Shown one piece after another: positions 32,504 through 43,452 of a stretch of 64,000 nucleotides of DNA (the first letter of the stretch is position 1; the number at the start of each line of letters is the position of its first letter). Source of the stretch: Scalesia atractyloides. Its lineage: Eukaryota > Streptophyta > Magnoliopsida > Asterales > Asteraceae. A model generated the notes under the pieces. That model worked only from the letters and a program-made list of their open reading frames with translations. It did no database searches and was not told the DNA's origin. The DNA lies in the NCBI GenBank assembly GCA_947069175.1, contig CAMTDV010000007.1, positions 47,396,181 to 47,460,180 of the forward strand, given 5' to 3'. Both the position numbers and the translations under genes were made by a program.

Positions 32504-35166
32504 TCATAATCTTCCAACAATAATACCAGCCACATCAGCTGTCCAATCTTTTGCACATACTTCATATAACTCTGCTATTCGGATCTGGTGAGAAGCAAGA
32601 ACTTGCAGATCTTCATCGTGAAAGCTTACCAAATCAACCACATCGTTCACCGTAAATGCCTTCTCCTTCGTCACAGTAGCCACACTACCAACCTTGGGAT
32701 CATACAGCCAGAAAGTAAAGTTCTTTAAAATTCCCTGCGGGAAGGTTGGAGCGACCGTATAAAAAGTTCCTTATCCGTTGGGGGCCACATTACCGACTTA
32801 AACCTTCTCCATGTTCTCGCATCACGTACTCCTTTCGCAGCTCGCAAGATTGGTTCAATTGTTTTCATCGTCTTGAACCCATTTTTCACCTCCTGTTCCA
32901 ACTTCTTGAAAAACCTCCAGCCTGGGCCACGTTCAGTTGTATCATCGTCAGAGTATGGAGCTTGTAATAAATCATTCAAAGTAATCTTCGTCCACGTTTC
33001 AAACTAAGACTCCTTAGAATAATACTCCCGAGTCCCGTCTTGTCGAACAATGATCCACATTTTCTTGACATGGTCATATATCCAGCTCAACACCTTCGAT
33101 TTATTTCCAACCTTGATGTAGTAGCTTGAGCCAAGCTCCATGACATACCGCTTCGACTGGTTTGAAGGATCTTTCAATTGAAAATTCTTATCAAGCGGAT
33201 TGACATCAATGTTTTTCATCAACACCATCTGCTTATTCTTTTAGGTCGCAGGACGCTTCTGACTAGCAGTATATTTCTTTCTCAGATCACGCAGATAGTC
33301 ATCCAACCCAGCTTGTCGTGCGGAAGCTAACTGTTCTGCTGCTAACCTGTCTGCTTCACTTTCCTCTGCCGGTCACTGCTCAGCTGCTCTATGTCTGTGT
33401 TCTATGTTAATCGGATCATCAGTAGGGTCAGAGAATTCCCTCCCAAACTTGCTCTCCAATTTAGCTTTCAAATCAAACACCATAGTCATCAGCATAGTGA
33501 CGTCTCCTTGCAGTTGATCTATCGTTTGGTCTCTCATGTCTAAGCGTATCTGCAACGATGCGATCTGAGCATCCTTAAGTATAACCTCCTACTCTGACAC
33601 AACCACTCGCTTCTTCAAATCCACAACATCAACTTCTACATCTTCATCATCACTGTCCAAACCACCAAACGTACGCACGCTTCTCAGATCTCCGCAAGTA
33701 TTCTGTAGTATCATCCTCAGCACCACCTATACCACTTTCACCTGCGCCAGACCCCTCAGCACCCATCGAACTTCTGCCAAAATCCATCATTTGTAATATC
33801 GAGTCTGTCGGAATAGAAACAACTGTGGAATGCGTAGCAATGTGAGCAGTTGTTGGTTCAGATGAAATAGGAGGAGTAACCATCAGAGTGTCTGTCGCAG
33901 ATACAGTAACAGAAGATAAAGTAGGAGTAGATATCATAAGTGTAGACTCTTCAGCAATGCTAACAACATGAGCTTCTGGCTGACTTGGTTGAACAACAGG
34001 CTCTGTTCGCCGTCTCTTGATCAAAGGTACTTCGTCCTCTTCATCATCTTCAACCACATCTACATGAATCTTAACAGAGGGGATTACCAGAGGAGGATCA
34101 CCCTGTCGTTCTTGAATTTCTTTTAGATGAGCAATTAGGGCTTCTAAGTTCTCCGAAGACAGCTCTGGCAAGACTGAAGTTAGATTGGCATTGAACTCAG
34201 TAAGATCATCTAAGAAAGCTTGTTGTGCGTCAGTATCCTCATCTGTAACCAGATCTTCAATCTCGACCTCTTTCTCTTTTGCGGGTACATCATGCTCTTC
34301 AGCAACAATGGCATGACTGGTGTACGAGCTGGGACATCCTGTCTGATCACTTCAGCAAACTTTCCAAATTTCTTCAATGCGAAACGACCAACAAAGACAG
34401 TCTTCGATGTCGAGCGATTCTTCTTCATTGTGCTAAAGATAGTTGGTCCCATCGGCTTCATATTTAGCAAATTCGCATCCGAAGCATCCTTGGCCAAGTC
34501 AGGATATCGAGCATCCAAAATTAGCTGTATGAAACGTGGATATAACAGAAACATCCTCTTCTTGGACTGCTCTAAAATCGTCTTTATGTTTTCGAAAATA
34601 TAACCTGAGAAGTTATACTTCCAGTCCATAATAAGAGCCATGATCGCAGAGGTCTGGGTTTGATTCGGTTGATCTAGACCTCCCTTGTTCTATGAAATGC
34701 ACTGCATAAACATGTGTACCAGTAATCTCCAGTAGGCAGGACACATCTTCTTGAGTAACAACAGATATGCCCCTTCATAACTCATCTCTGCAAGTATCGG
34801 TAACACTTTCTCCTTTGCGTACACAGTCGGGTCACTTGTAGCATCAGCAATTTGTAAAACCTCTCGAACGCAGGCTTCATTTACTAAGATCTCCTTCCCC
34901 TGTATCTGAGAACTAATATACGGTCTCCCATCAGCTCCTCTCTAGTGGAATCGAGCTCTCTTCCAAAACGAGTGCACTAGATCTCTGTATATAACTGGAT
35001 TAGCACGAAGTGCATAAGCAATCTTGCCCGCGTTCAGACCCGCTATCATCAATTGGAACTCTTGATAAAATTCAGTTGGTGGATCCGATAGGTATCCTGC
35101 CTGATTATGGAACTGCTCCTCTACCAACATAACTGCATCAAAGGCCTCTTCTACCATTTCTGTCAA
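32504..35166 (-). pseudogene. Third ORF (env-position protein) of copia-2
   Basis: About 880 codons downstream of pol, between RNase H and the 3' LTR, where SIRE-type elements carry an env-like ORF. The N-terminal part is globular: FYQEFQLMIAGLNAGKIAYALRA, RGADGRPYISSQIQG, LVNEACVREVL, MSYEGAYLLLLKKMCPAYWRLL, and then MALIMDWKYNFSGYIFENIK. An acidic/basic middle includes EEDEVPLIKRRR (nuclear-signal-like). A predicted coiled coil (QIRLDMRDQTIDQLQGDVTM) and a C-terminal domain (GSSYYIKVGNKSKVLSWIYD, FTFWLYDPKVG, EDLQVLASHQI) follow. I see no hydrophobic segment long enough for a membrane anchor. Two TAG stops (near 34941 and 34690) and frameshifts near 34310 and 32750 disable it. It resembles hypothetical proteins I recall from Asteraceae; function unknown. 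Confidence 0.75.
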
Positions 35167-36498
35167 AACAATGACCAGGTTAAATCAATTTTAACGCAAC
35201 TAACAGAAGTTAACAGAGTTTATTAGGATAAAAGATCAACGCGAATTGGATGGTTCAAACAGAGTTCGAAGGTTCAATTATTAAAAGGTTCAAATCAGTT
35301 TGAAAGGTTCAATCATTCAAAAAGGTTCAAAAGAGTTCAAAGGTTCAAACCCAAGAATCTAGATTCATTAACAGGTCAATAGTAATCCGGATGAACCTTT
35401 CATCAATCCGGATTAGCAAAAAGGTCAATAGTATTTCGGATGAATCATCAATCCGGATTAGCAAACAAATCAACAGCATCTCGGATAAATCATCAATCCG
35501 GATGATTTATTCGAGATGAAATCCGAGTTCATCAACTCGGTTGAATATCCATCCAGAATGAGATCCGAAATGCAAGTTCCTTTGAAGGCCAATCTGACAT
35601 GCTGTCCGAAATGCATGGAACATGAAGATTATCATCCGGATTTTATGATGTTAAAGCATAATTTACCTAATCCGGATGAAATTCGAGATACAAATCTGAA
35701 ATGAACAGTGAGAAATAAGAGAGAAAATCAGAGAAGATCAGAGGTTTCAGAAATTTGTGAATAATCCAAAATGACATCTCGGATTCACTTAAGTACTTTC
35801 CGGAATGGGCTTGGGCCTAACATCTTTTGGGCCCAACACAATCCGGAATCCGAATTCCAAAGGATCCGGATTGGGCTTTTGTCAGGCCCAATCCGGAACA
35901 TTGACAGCTAAGTGGGCCTATCCGGAAAGTGGTCGAAAGCCCAATTCGGAACAGTAACTGTGAATCCTAAATTTTCAATTTTAAAGACTTTCAGAAATTC
36001 TACTGGATTGGCCCAACTTTAAAACTCAGCAGACCAGTCCAATATCCCTTAACAGAAACCATCTAACAAAAAATCAGCAGTTTGACTAACCAAGCATCCA
36101 ACACCTCTTACCAACTACAAAAATAAGACATTTAGCACAAACACAAACATAAACACAACCTTGCTAAGGGATCAAATCGTTTCAAAGGTCGACTAAGGAA
36201 CACTTCTCAGTATGAGCTGGGTCAGAGTAGTCTAAGCGATTGCCAATATACTTGTCCATCTAAATCTAAAACTCAACCCTCCAGTCCTAGCTTCATGATA
36301 CGCTTAGGGTAGTAGTATACTATGATACCCGTGTGTCCCATACCATGACATACCCCCGCATCAAGGTAAGCACAACAATTCATCATAGCAGGTGAGTATA
36401 ATGAAGTCATCCTTTATCTTTTACAACGTCAGGCTATTAGTGACCAGGTCAGTACTTTTGTACAGCAGAGTGACCAATAGTATCTGACGAGGGTTAGG
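35167..36498 (-). other. Copia-2 spacer upstream of the third ORF, with motif array
   Basis: Non-coding. From about 35380 to 35960 it is crowded with ATCCGGAT / ATCTCGGAT / ATCCGAGAT-like words, matching the gag leader of the same element in style. The rest (35960-36498) shows nothing I can name. Confidence 0.7.
36494..36498. repeat. Target site duplication TTAGG (left)
   Basis: Matches 39168-39172 across the nested solo LTR. Confidence 0.9.
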
Positions 36499-39167
36499 TG
36501 TCACACCCTCAATTTTCCACTTGCGGAGTTTTACCGCGAGGCGTGTGATCAAACCAGAATCTGAGACACTAGTAATATCGAACGACTCTATATAATTTAT
36601 TTAAACGTTTTCCAAAAACATTTGTTTAACCGTTCATAGTTATTTTCAAATTGTCTTAATTTAGTTTCAAAGTTTAGCGGAAGCATTAGTTTCAAAGTTG
36701 TGCGGAAGCATTAAAGTAAAGTAAAGTAAAGTAAGTAAAGTAATGGGCGCCAACATAAACGCCAAAACCAAAAATCCCAAACAATATTCATAAATGAGAC
36801 TCGATAAAAAATGTCTTGATCAATGCAAGTGAGTGCACCTAGCGCTCCTAGCGTCCTGAGAAACATGTAAAGAAACAAGTGTCAACATTAAATAAGAGTG
36901 AGTTCACAGGTTTTTATAGGTTCACAAGTTCGGTTAAAAGTTTGTTTCCCCCGTTATCCCTAACCCAGGATAACGATATAGTTCCATTATCCCTAACCCG
37001 GAATAATAATGTTGGTTCCATTATTCCTAACCCGGAATAATAATGTTGGTTCGTAATTAAGTTCAATGTTAACATGTAGGTAGCGAGCCTAAAGTTACGT
37101 CACATAAGTGTTCGCGATCGAAGCTGATGTTGTGCCTCCGTGTTGCCAGGCCTATCACTGACCATGGCGAAAGTTAGGCCAAATTAATCACCCGTTGACC
37201 ATACCCGGTCGGCTAGCGCGACTAGCTCGGGTGGGGCTTGTCGGGCCCAGTAGTACTACTTATAATTTCCTCGCTATCTAACCCAATACTAACGATCCGA
37301 GAGTTTGTCGAGGACTTCCGTGATATAGCTGCTTAGTGACCATAACGTACATTAACATTAACTTAGTTACCGAGTAGTTTAACGACGTTAATTTCGCATA
37401 ACGTAAAAAGATAGAGTTATAGAATGTATACATGTTTCTCCCCCTGTTGTTTAAAACCGGATAAAATAGGGGTCGTGAACTCACCTTTAATTGCTCGGTT
37501 AGTGTAACACAGAAGTAGCAAATGATAGGACCGCTAATTGCGTCCTAACATGTCAATCGATTTAAAGTTAGTGTGTGAACACACTGATACAAACCCTACG
37601 TCATAACTAACACACAATGCGGCACACATAATAACAAATTCGAAAATACAATCATGCATGCAAAGTATCATCATACCAAAATAGTGATCAAACCAACTTG
37701 TCATAAACACAAATCAACTCATACAACATTTTGGTACACACATACGCAAGTTATCATGTTTCAGCTTGTACGCTTAAACTAGGCTGTTTTCGAGGATTTT
37801 TATAAAATAGTTTTAACGTTCTAAAAATTCCAATTTTCTTACAAGAGGTGTCAACTAAACTGTAGAATTTTATGTAAACTTTCCAAGTCCTAACACTTTA
37901 CCAATTATTTATAAACATTTATATACTAGGCTGTAGTCAGATTCGTCGCTTTCTGACTGCAGTCCACGGAAAAAATTATTTAAAAATCATCGTTCATCCA
38001 ATTAACAAAATTCCAGTGAGAAGTTTTCCGGAAATTTCCGTCTCCAGTTACTGTACAAATTTTGTGACCCAACCCTCTACAGATTATGAGATCCGACTCG
38101 ATAAACAACTAGCAAATTTTCAAATTTACGCAGCTTCAGCTGCTGCATTTAAATGAACTTAAAAATTAGCAAACGACCTCAGAAAATATGAATCCAGCGC
38201 CATTAGAAGCTTTTTTCAAAAATACACGTTTTAGGCTTCAGAAAATCCACTTTTCGATAAATAATGATCAGGTTACAGCCAATTGAAGTTGGCTGTAAAT
38301 GCTATTCAGCAACCTGTTTTCGACTTTTATCGCAATAGAACACCCTTAAACGATCAAGACGCTAAATAATAATGATCAAGAACAGGTTTATTTGTCACAT
38401 ATCATCATGTACATCAATATTCATGCAAACCCTAATCATATAATATGATTTTTATCGCTAAAACGCAGCCTATGATTTTTGTATTCATCCTAAGATCACA
38501 ATCGCAAAAACTCGCACAATTAACCGAACTAATCATAAATCATTACACTTTTTATACCAATGATCCTAACAATACATATAATCATGATTAAGATTACAAA
38601 CCTAATGTGATTTGTAAAACAATTAAAACCCTAACCTTGAAACGATGAAGATTAGCGAACCGGGACAAGATTGGAATCAATCCGGGGTTGGAGGCTTGTG
38701 CGATCGAGAGAGGGGGGGGGGGGCTGCCGTCGGCTTTCTTGGTTCTAGGGTTTCTTGTTGTTTTTATTTTTAAAACACAACTCATGCATACATGTATATA
38801 TATATCACAAGGGAAAAAGAAGGAGAAAGGGAGTGGGGGGGGGGTTTGTGTCATTAGCTTGGGCCTCAAGTTTAGGTTAGTTTCTTGGGCCACGAGGAGG
38901 TGAGGTCGACACGTTTCGCGGCTCGGTTCGATTCGGCTATTTATTTATTATTTTTTTAACTAATAACCGCGAAATCAAAACGTGATATAATAATTCACAA
39001 AATTTACAAACGTCTAATAACACATAGCACGTAATTCACCCAATGCATTCACAAAGTTAGCGTAGTTATTGCGAGCGTGTAATTTAATTCTCCAAAATCA
39101 AATTAGCGTAGAAATGAATAACCGTGAAGTAGCGCGTTTAAGATACCTGAAAAGCCGGGATGTCACA
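36499..39167 (-). mobile_element. Solo LTR (2.7 kb, gypsy-type) inside copia-2
   Basis: 2669 bp, plus strand TGTCACACCC...GATGTCACA, flanked by TTAGG. The minus orientation (TGTGACATCCCGG start, GGGTGTGACA end) is favoured because it parallels the gypsy LTR ends elsewhere here; confidence in strand is moderate. No internal gag-pol, PBS or PPT. It contains the AAAGT microsatellite at about 36715-36740, three tandem hairpins (36952-37041), two G-runs (38708-38720 and 38837-38845) and a short (TA)n near 38797. Confidence 0.9.
36952..37041. repeat. Three tandem hairpins with shared TAACCC loop
   Basis: 36952-36975 has stem CGTTATCC/GGATAACG. 36986-37007 has ATTATCC/GGAATAAT with one bulge. 37020-37041 has ATTATTCC/GGAATAAT. 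The loop is CTAACCC-like in each; unit spacing is about 34 bp. Confidence 0.75.
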
Positions 39168-39172
39168 TTAGG
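39168..39172. repeat. Target site duplication TTAGG (right)
   Basis: Partner of 36494-36498. Confidence 0.9.
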
Positions 39173-39736
39173 CAAATACCTTATGTGGTACGTAGGAACT
39201 TATGGAATATTCTCATGAAGAAATTTCTGTTCTTTCAGGTTTTGGCCCTTCTATTTTTGCTCTTTTAAAAGATATCCTGATTGTGCCTAGGTCTGTATAT
39301 AATATGGATGCAACAGAAGGGCAGCCAAGATATCCCGGATGGCTCAACAGCATAAGGACCCGACACCTCTGATATTGGCTATCTATCAACATAGGATTTA
39401 AGACCATGAAATCATACGCCTATAGTGTGTGACCCATTGAATACATAGTTTTTTATGTTTATATCATTTGGCTTACACTATCCTGTTGAGATTTAGACCT
39501 ATCAACATATCACCTTCGATCCAAGTCTTTTCCCAGTTCAACACCTTACATGTGTTAGTCCGACACTTTATCACGAAAAAGTATTTCATTTCCCAATCAT
39601 TGCAAAAGCTGTTTAAAAACAAACATTTTTTTAAAATTATTTCTCCCCCTAAATTTGTGCATAGATATGAACAAATTTACGAAGCAAACAAAAATAAATG
39701 AAAGACAATAAACGAAACAAAAAGGACAGAGGATGC
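39173..39736 (-). other. Copia-2 spacer between RNase H and third ORF
   Basis: No ORF of note. The minus strand has AATTTAGGGGGAGAAAT (about 39640-39656), a second purine-rich PPT-like tract just after the RNase H end, in addition to the true PPT at 32449. Confidence 0.6.
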
Positions 39737-40229
39737 TTAGTTAGAAAACCGAATCATTTTGAGAAGATCCACAAGCACTTGAAAACGCGCGTTGCTAACG
39801 GGTTTCGTAAACAAATCCGCGACGTTTGCATCGGTGTGAATTTGCTCAAGTTTAACAAGATCCATTTCATAGCAATCACGGATAAAGTGAACTTTTATAT
39901 TTATGTGCTTGGTTTTGGAGTGAAAAACAGGGTTTTTTACGATTTGGATAGCGGTATGATTATCATAATAAATTGTTGTGTTTAGATAAGTCAAACCGTA
40001 ATCCGCAAGCTGGTGTTGCATCCATAAAACCTGGGAGCAGCAAGCAGATACTGCGACATATTCTGCTTCGAAGTAGAGAGCGAGACGTCTGCTGCTTCTT
40101 GCATTGCCACGAGATTAAGCGGTCTCCCAAGAATTGACATCCAGCTAAAGTTTAGCGCATATCCCTATGTGTACCTCCAAGATTACTGTCAGAGAAAGCA
40201 TACAGTTCAAATTCAGAATTTTTAGGATA
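39737..40229 (-). pseudogene. Copia-2 RNase H
   Basis: Ends at 39737 (KMIRFSN then stop). Reads MQHQLADYGLTYLNTTIYYDNHTAIQIVKNPVFHSKTKHINIKVHFIRDC and then TDANVADLFTKPVSNARFQVL. The usual CDN triad is YDN. The upstream half (40022-40229) is broken by a stop and a frame shift, although SACCSQVLWM can be followed. It is closely similar to copia-1 5-289. Confidence 0.85.
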
Positions 40230-41267
40230 CTAGAGGCCCAGTGATGGTGCCCCTTTTAGGTACCTAAAAATTATTTTAACAGCATGTAAATGAGAGAGTT
40301 TAGGAGTAGCCTGATAACGAGCGCACTGGCAGACGGCAAACATGATATCTGGCCGACTTGCAGTGAGATACATGAAGGAGCCAATCATAGATCGGTACAT
40401 GGTTGGATTAATAGGCATTCCTTCAACGTCTTCATTTAGCAAAGGCCGTTTTGCAATAGGTGAAGCCGTGGGCTTTGAGTCTGTAAGCTTGAATTTCGCA
40501 AGAAAGTCATGAACATATTTTCCTTGATGAATCAAGATTCCTTGCTGGCTCTGATGAACTTGAAGTCCTAAAAACATAGTCATCTCCCCTAGTGAGCTCA
40601 TCTCAAATTTCTTCTTCATGATCTTTTCAAATTCTCGACACAAACCATCATTTGTAGAACCAAAAATGATATCATCAACGTAAATTTGAACAAGAATAAT
40701 GTCCTTGTCAACACGTTTGATGAACAAATTTTGATCAATGGTTCCCCGAGTATATCCATGAGCAAGCAAATGCTCTGTTAGAGTTGCGTACCAGGCGTGT
40801 GGCGCTTGATGCAACCCATATAAAGCTTTGTCCAATTTGTATGCATAGTCTGGCTTGTCTAGATCAGCAAAACCCGGTGGTTGTGCCACATATATTTCCT
40901 CTTTCACGTTGCCATAAAGAAAAGCAGTCTTGACATCCGGTTGATAGACAGTGAAATCCATGTAAGATGCATATGCCAAGAAAATGCGAATAGCCTCCAA
41001 ACGAGCGACCGGTGCGTAGACCTCATCATTGTCTAATCCTTCAATCTAACAAAAACCCTGAACCACCAGTCGAGCTTTATTCTGAACAATGACTCCAGTG
41101 TCATCCTGTTTGTTGCGAAAAACCCAGCGAGTTACAAGAGCACGTTTTCCTTGAGGAAGCTTCACCAATTGCCAAACACCAAGCTTCTCAAATTGATTGA
41201 GTTCTTCATGCATAGGATCCACCCAGCCTGGTTCCTGCAAAGCGACATCAATACTTTTAGGTTCAAT
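40230..41267 (-). pseudogene. Copia-2 reverse transcriptase
   Basis: 256 residues are open (41000-40230): MEAIRIFLAYASYMDFTVYQPDVKTAFLYGNVKEEIYVAQPPGF, KLDKALYGLHQAPHAWY, and the catalytic QIYVDDIIFGS at about 40671-40682 with YVDD intact. The palm/thumb (FEMSSLGEMTMFLGLQVHQ), PTMYRSMIGSFMYLTASRPDI and ARYQATPKLSHLHAVK follow. The N-terminal block (EPGWVDPMHEELNQFEKLGVWQLV and WVFRNKQDD) is separated from it by a stop near 41046. It is the best-preserved RT in the window. Confidence 0.9.
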
Positions 41268-41908
41268 TTATGAGATAAAGCAAGAGTAAAGACAAATAGT
41301 GATATCCCCTGATTGATTGCGGGTTCGAACAGCAGCAGTAATAGGACCAATAATATTTTCATCTGGATGATCACGCTGTAGACGTTGCGGTATTGTTGTA
41401 GCAGGAACAAGAAGATCTATTTGCAAGTTGGTAACACTCACTGAAGCAACTCCAGGGGACTCCCCCTCATTAGTTGCACAAGTAGAGGTATTTACTAATG
41501 AATCAACAGAATAGTCTGGCGGTATAGGCTCAGGAAACAGAGATGAACCCAAGACATCGGGAGGAGCAGACCTTTCATTTGTCGTAGGAGGCTCTATGTT
41601 TGAAGCCTCAACTTCAGGGGAATCATCCTGAGGAGTCTGATCAGTGTTGTTTCTTGATGTTGCAATACTGGTGAAGGAGTAGATATAGCCTCATTAAATC
41701 CAGGTGGATCCACACTCAGCTTCTTTAACGTCTCATGCAATTGTGCTGTATCAGCATCGTCCTTGGGTGAGATGGGCATCGTTGGAAGATCAAAAATTTT
41801 GCTTGTACCTGAAGACACATTCGAAGGAGCATCAACATGGTTAAACAAAGTGGAATAATCATACAGCCAGTTAGGACCAATGCGTGTGTCCTTGGAATTT
41901 TCCTCCAG
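41268..41908 (-). other. Copia-2 integrase-RT linker
   Basis: Ser/Thr/Pro/Asp-rich low-complexity coding remnant in several frames (SLFPEPIPPDYSVDSLVNTS and HVDAPSNVSSGTSKIFDLP). It corresponds to copia-1 1516-1953. No domain recognised. Confidence 0.5.
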
Positions 41909-42654
41909 CTAACCCACATTGTAGGTTTCTACCATTTTCTTGATCTTATTATAGACATGATATGAAGTATTTTTGGAATATCCAACGCAGATGCATGGAT
42001 CCCCGCGTGATTCAAATTTCCCTTTAGCATCCATGATCAGGAGAACACAAGGGCATCCGAACTTGCGGAAATGCTTGACCGAAGGTTTGCCACCTTCAAC
42101 CACTTCGTACGGAGTTTTCATGGGTAGTTTATTGATCAGGGCATGATTCTGAATATAACAGGCGGTATTAATTGCTTCTGCCCAGAAAATGAGAGGTAGC
42201 TCGGATTCAACCAACATAGTACGTGCAGCTTCAATCAGCGTTCGATTTCTGCGTTCTGCAATCCCATTTTGTTGTGGAGTTTTGGCTGCACTGAACTGTC
42301 GGTCCATACCCTTGGAGGAGCAGAAAGAATTTAAGGTAACATTCTTAAATTTTGTTCCGTTATCACAACGAATAGCCTTCCGATGGTGTCTGTCTGGTTC
42401 TCCATAAGCGTGATGAACTGTTTAACTAACTCTACGGTTTCACTTTTATGTGTTAGAAAGAAAACCCAAGTGAATCGTGAGTAGTCATCAATAATGACCA
42501 GACAGTATGCCTTCCCGCCAATGCTCAGAATATCCGTCGGACCAAAAAGATCCATATGAAGCACTTCTAAGACTTGAGACGTGGAAGGGGCGGTTATAGA
42601 TTTACGCGGCTTGTCGATGTTGTTTCCCACGTGCACATGATTCACACTTTTCAA
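41909..42654 (-). pseudogene. Copia-2 integrase
   Basis: The core begins VLHMDLFGPTDILSIGGKAYCLVIIDDYSRFTWVFF (first Asp in IDDYSRF intact). A frameshift occurs near 42390 (TIGRLFVVIT replaces the expected frame, in which IRCDNGTKFKN can be read with Asp present). Then MDRQFSAAKTPQQNGIAERRNRTLIEAARTML carries the Glu, followed by FWAEAINTACYIQNHALI, KTPYEVVEGGKPSVKHFRKFGC and GYSKNTSYHVYNKIKK. The core catalytic triad is readable, so the frameshift is the main lesion. Confidence 0.88.
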
Positions 42655-43200
42655 CCTGCATAAAATCGTGAACTGGTAGCTCTCTGACTAAACCACCTTT
42701 TGCAAGTCGATTTAAGTTCTTCATGTTGATGTGTCCTAGTCTACTATGCCATAACATTGCATCATGCTCAGCTGTCGACGAGAATAAGCAAGTGAGCTTG
42801 TCAGAGGGAGCCTTGTTCATGTCGATGACATATGCATTTCCTTTTCATGCGGCTTTAAGAAGAATCCAATCATCCGGAATAAGAAGACCTGGTTTCAGTA
42901 CATAACACCCTTTCTTGGTAAATAGAACATCTAAATGATTGTCACAGAGCTGAGACACACTCAAAAGACTGTGCTTCAATTCTAGTACGTAGTTCACATT
43001 CTTAAAGCTGAGGGCTCCGTTGCATACTGTTCTTCTCATAGTGATCTTCCCAGTCTCACCACCTGCGAAGGAGACAAATCCGCCATCAAAAAACTGAATG
43101 TCATTCAACTGCGAGATGTCCCTAGTCATGTGCCTGGAACAACCAATGTCAATATACCAGAGTCTGACAAGAGTTCCCTAGAGCTGTTCCTACACATTTC
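42655..43200 (-). pseudogene. Copia-2 protease end and GAG-pre-integrase domain
   Basis: The protease active-site text WYIDIGCSRHMTRDISQLNDI lies at about 43090-43150; DSG has become DIG. The rest of the protease-to-integrase region is well kept: FFDGGFVSFAGGETGKI, VCNGALSFKNVNYVLELKHSLLSVSQLCD. The pre-integrase Zn region follows: DMNKAPSDKLTCLFSS, MLWHSRLGHINMKNLNRLAKGGLVRELP and CESCARGKQHR, with H-H-C-C all present. A frame break lies near 42845. Confidence 0.85.
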
Positions 43201-43452
43201 AACAGGTTTTAGTTAGAGGCTGCAACTGCCATTTGCATCAACATAATTAACCTCACGGAAAATTAAATTAGTTGAGGATGAGGTTGAGGATGTTTTTGAT
43301 TTGTTTTATATAGGGGCAGAAGACTGAATCTTGGTCAAGATCTTAGGCCTCTATGTTAACGAATCAGACTTCTGCACAGTCCTTGGAGTGCTAGAAGGAT
43401 TCAGGAAACCTGAAGATCTTGTAGATTTGTGAGTTTGTTTCTTGGCCATGTT

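Noticed and set aside
34220..34603. 127-codon plus-strand frame opposite the third ORF
   Set aside because: Shadow of the minus-strand third ORF, whose reading has recognisable protein composition.
38700..38850. Short plus-strand ORF with poly-G runs in the solo LTR
   Set aside because: Open frames here come from G-runs and low complexity; no start context or conserved protein.
39640..39656. Second polypurine tract after copia-2 RNase H as the true element end
   Set aside because: No LTR follows it on the 3' side; the real PPT/LTR junction is at 32449. It may be an internal PPT or a relic, and is noted only as PPT-like.
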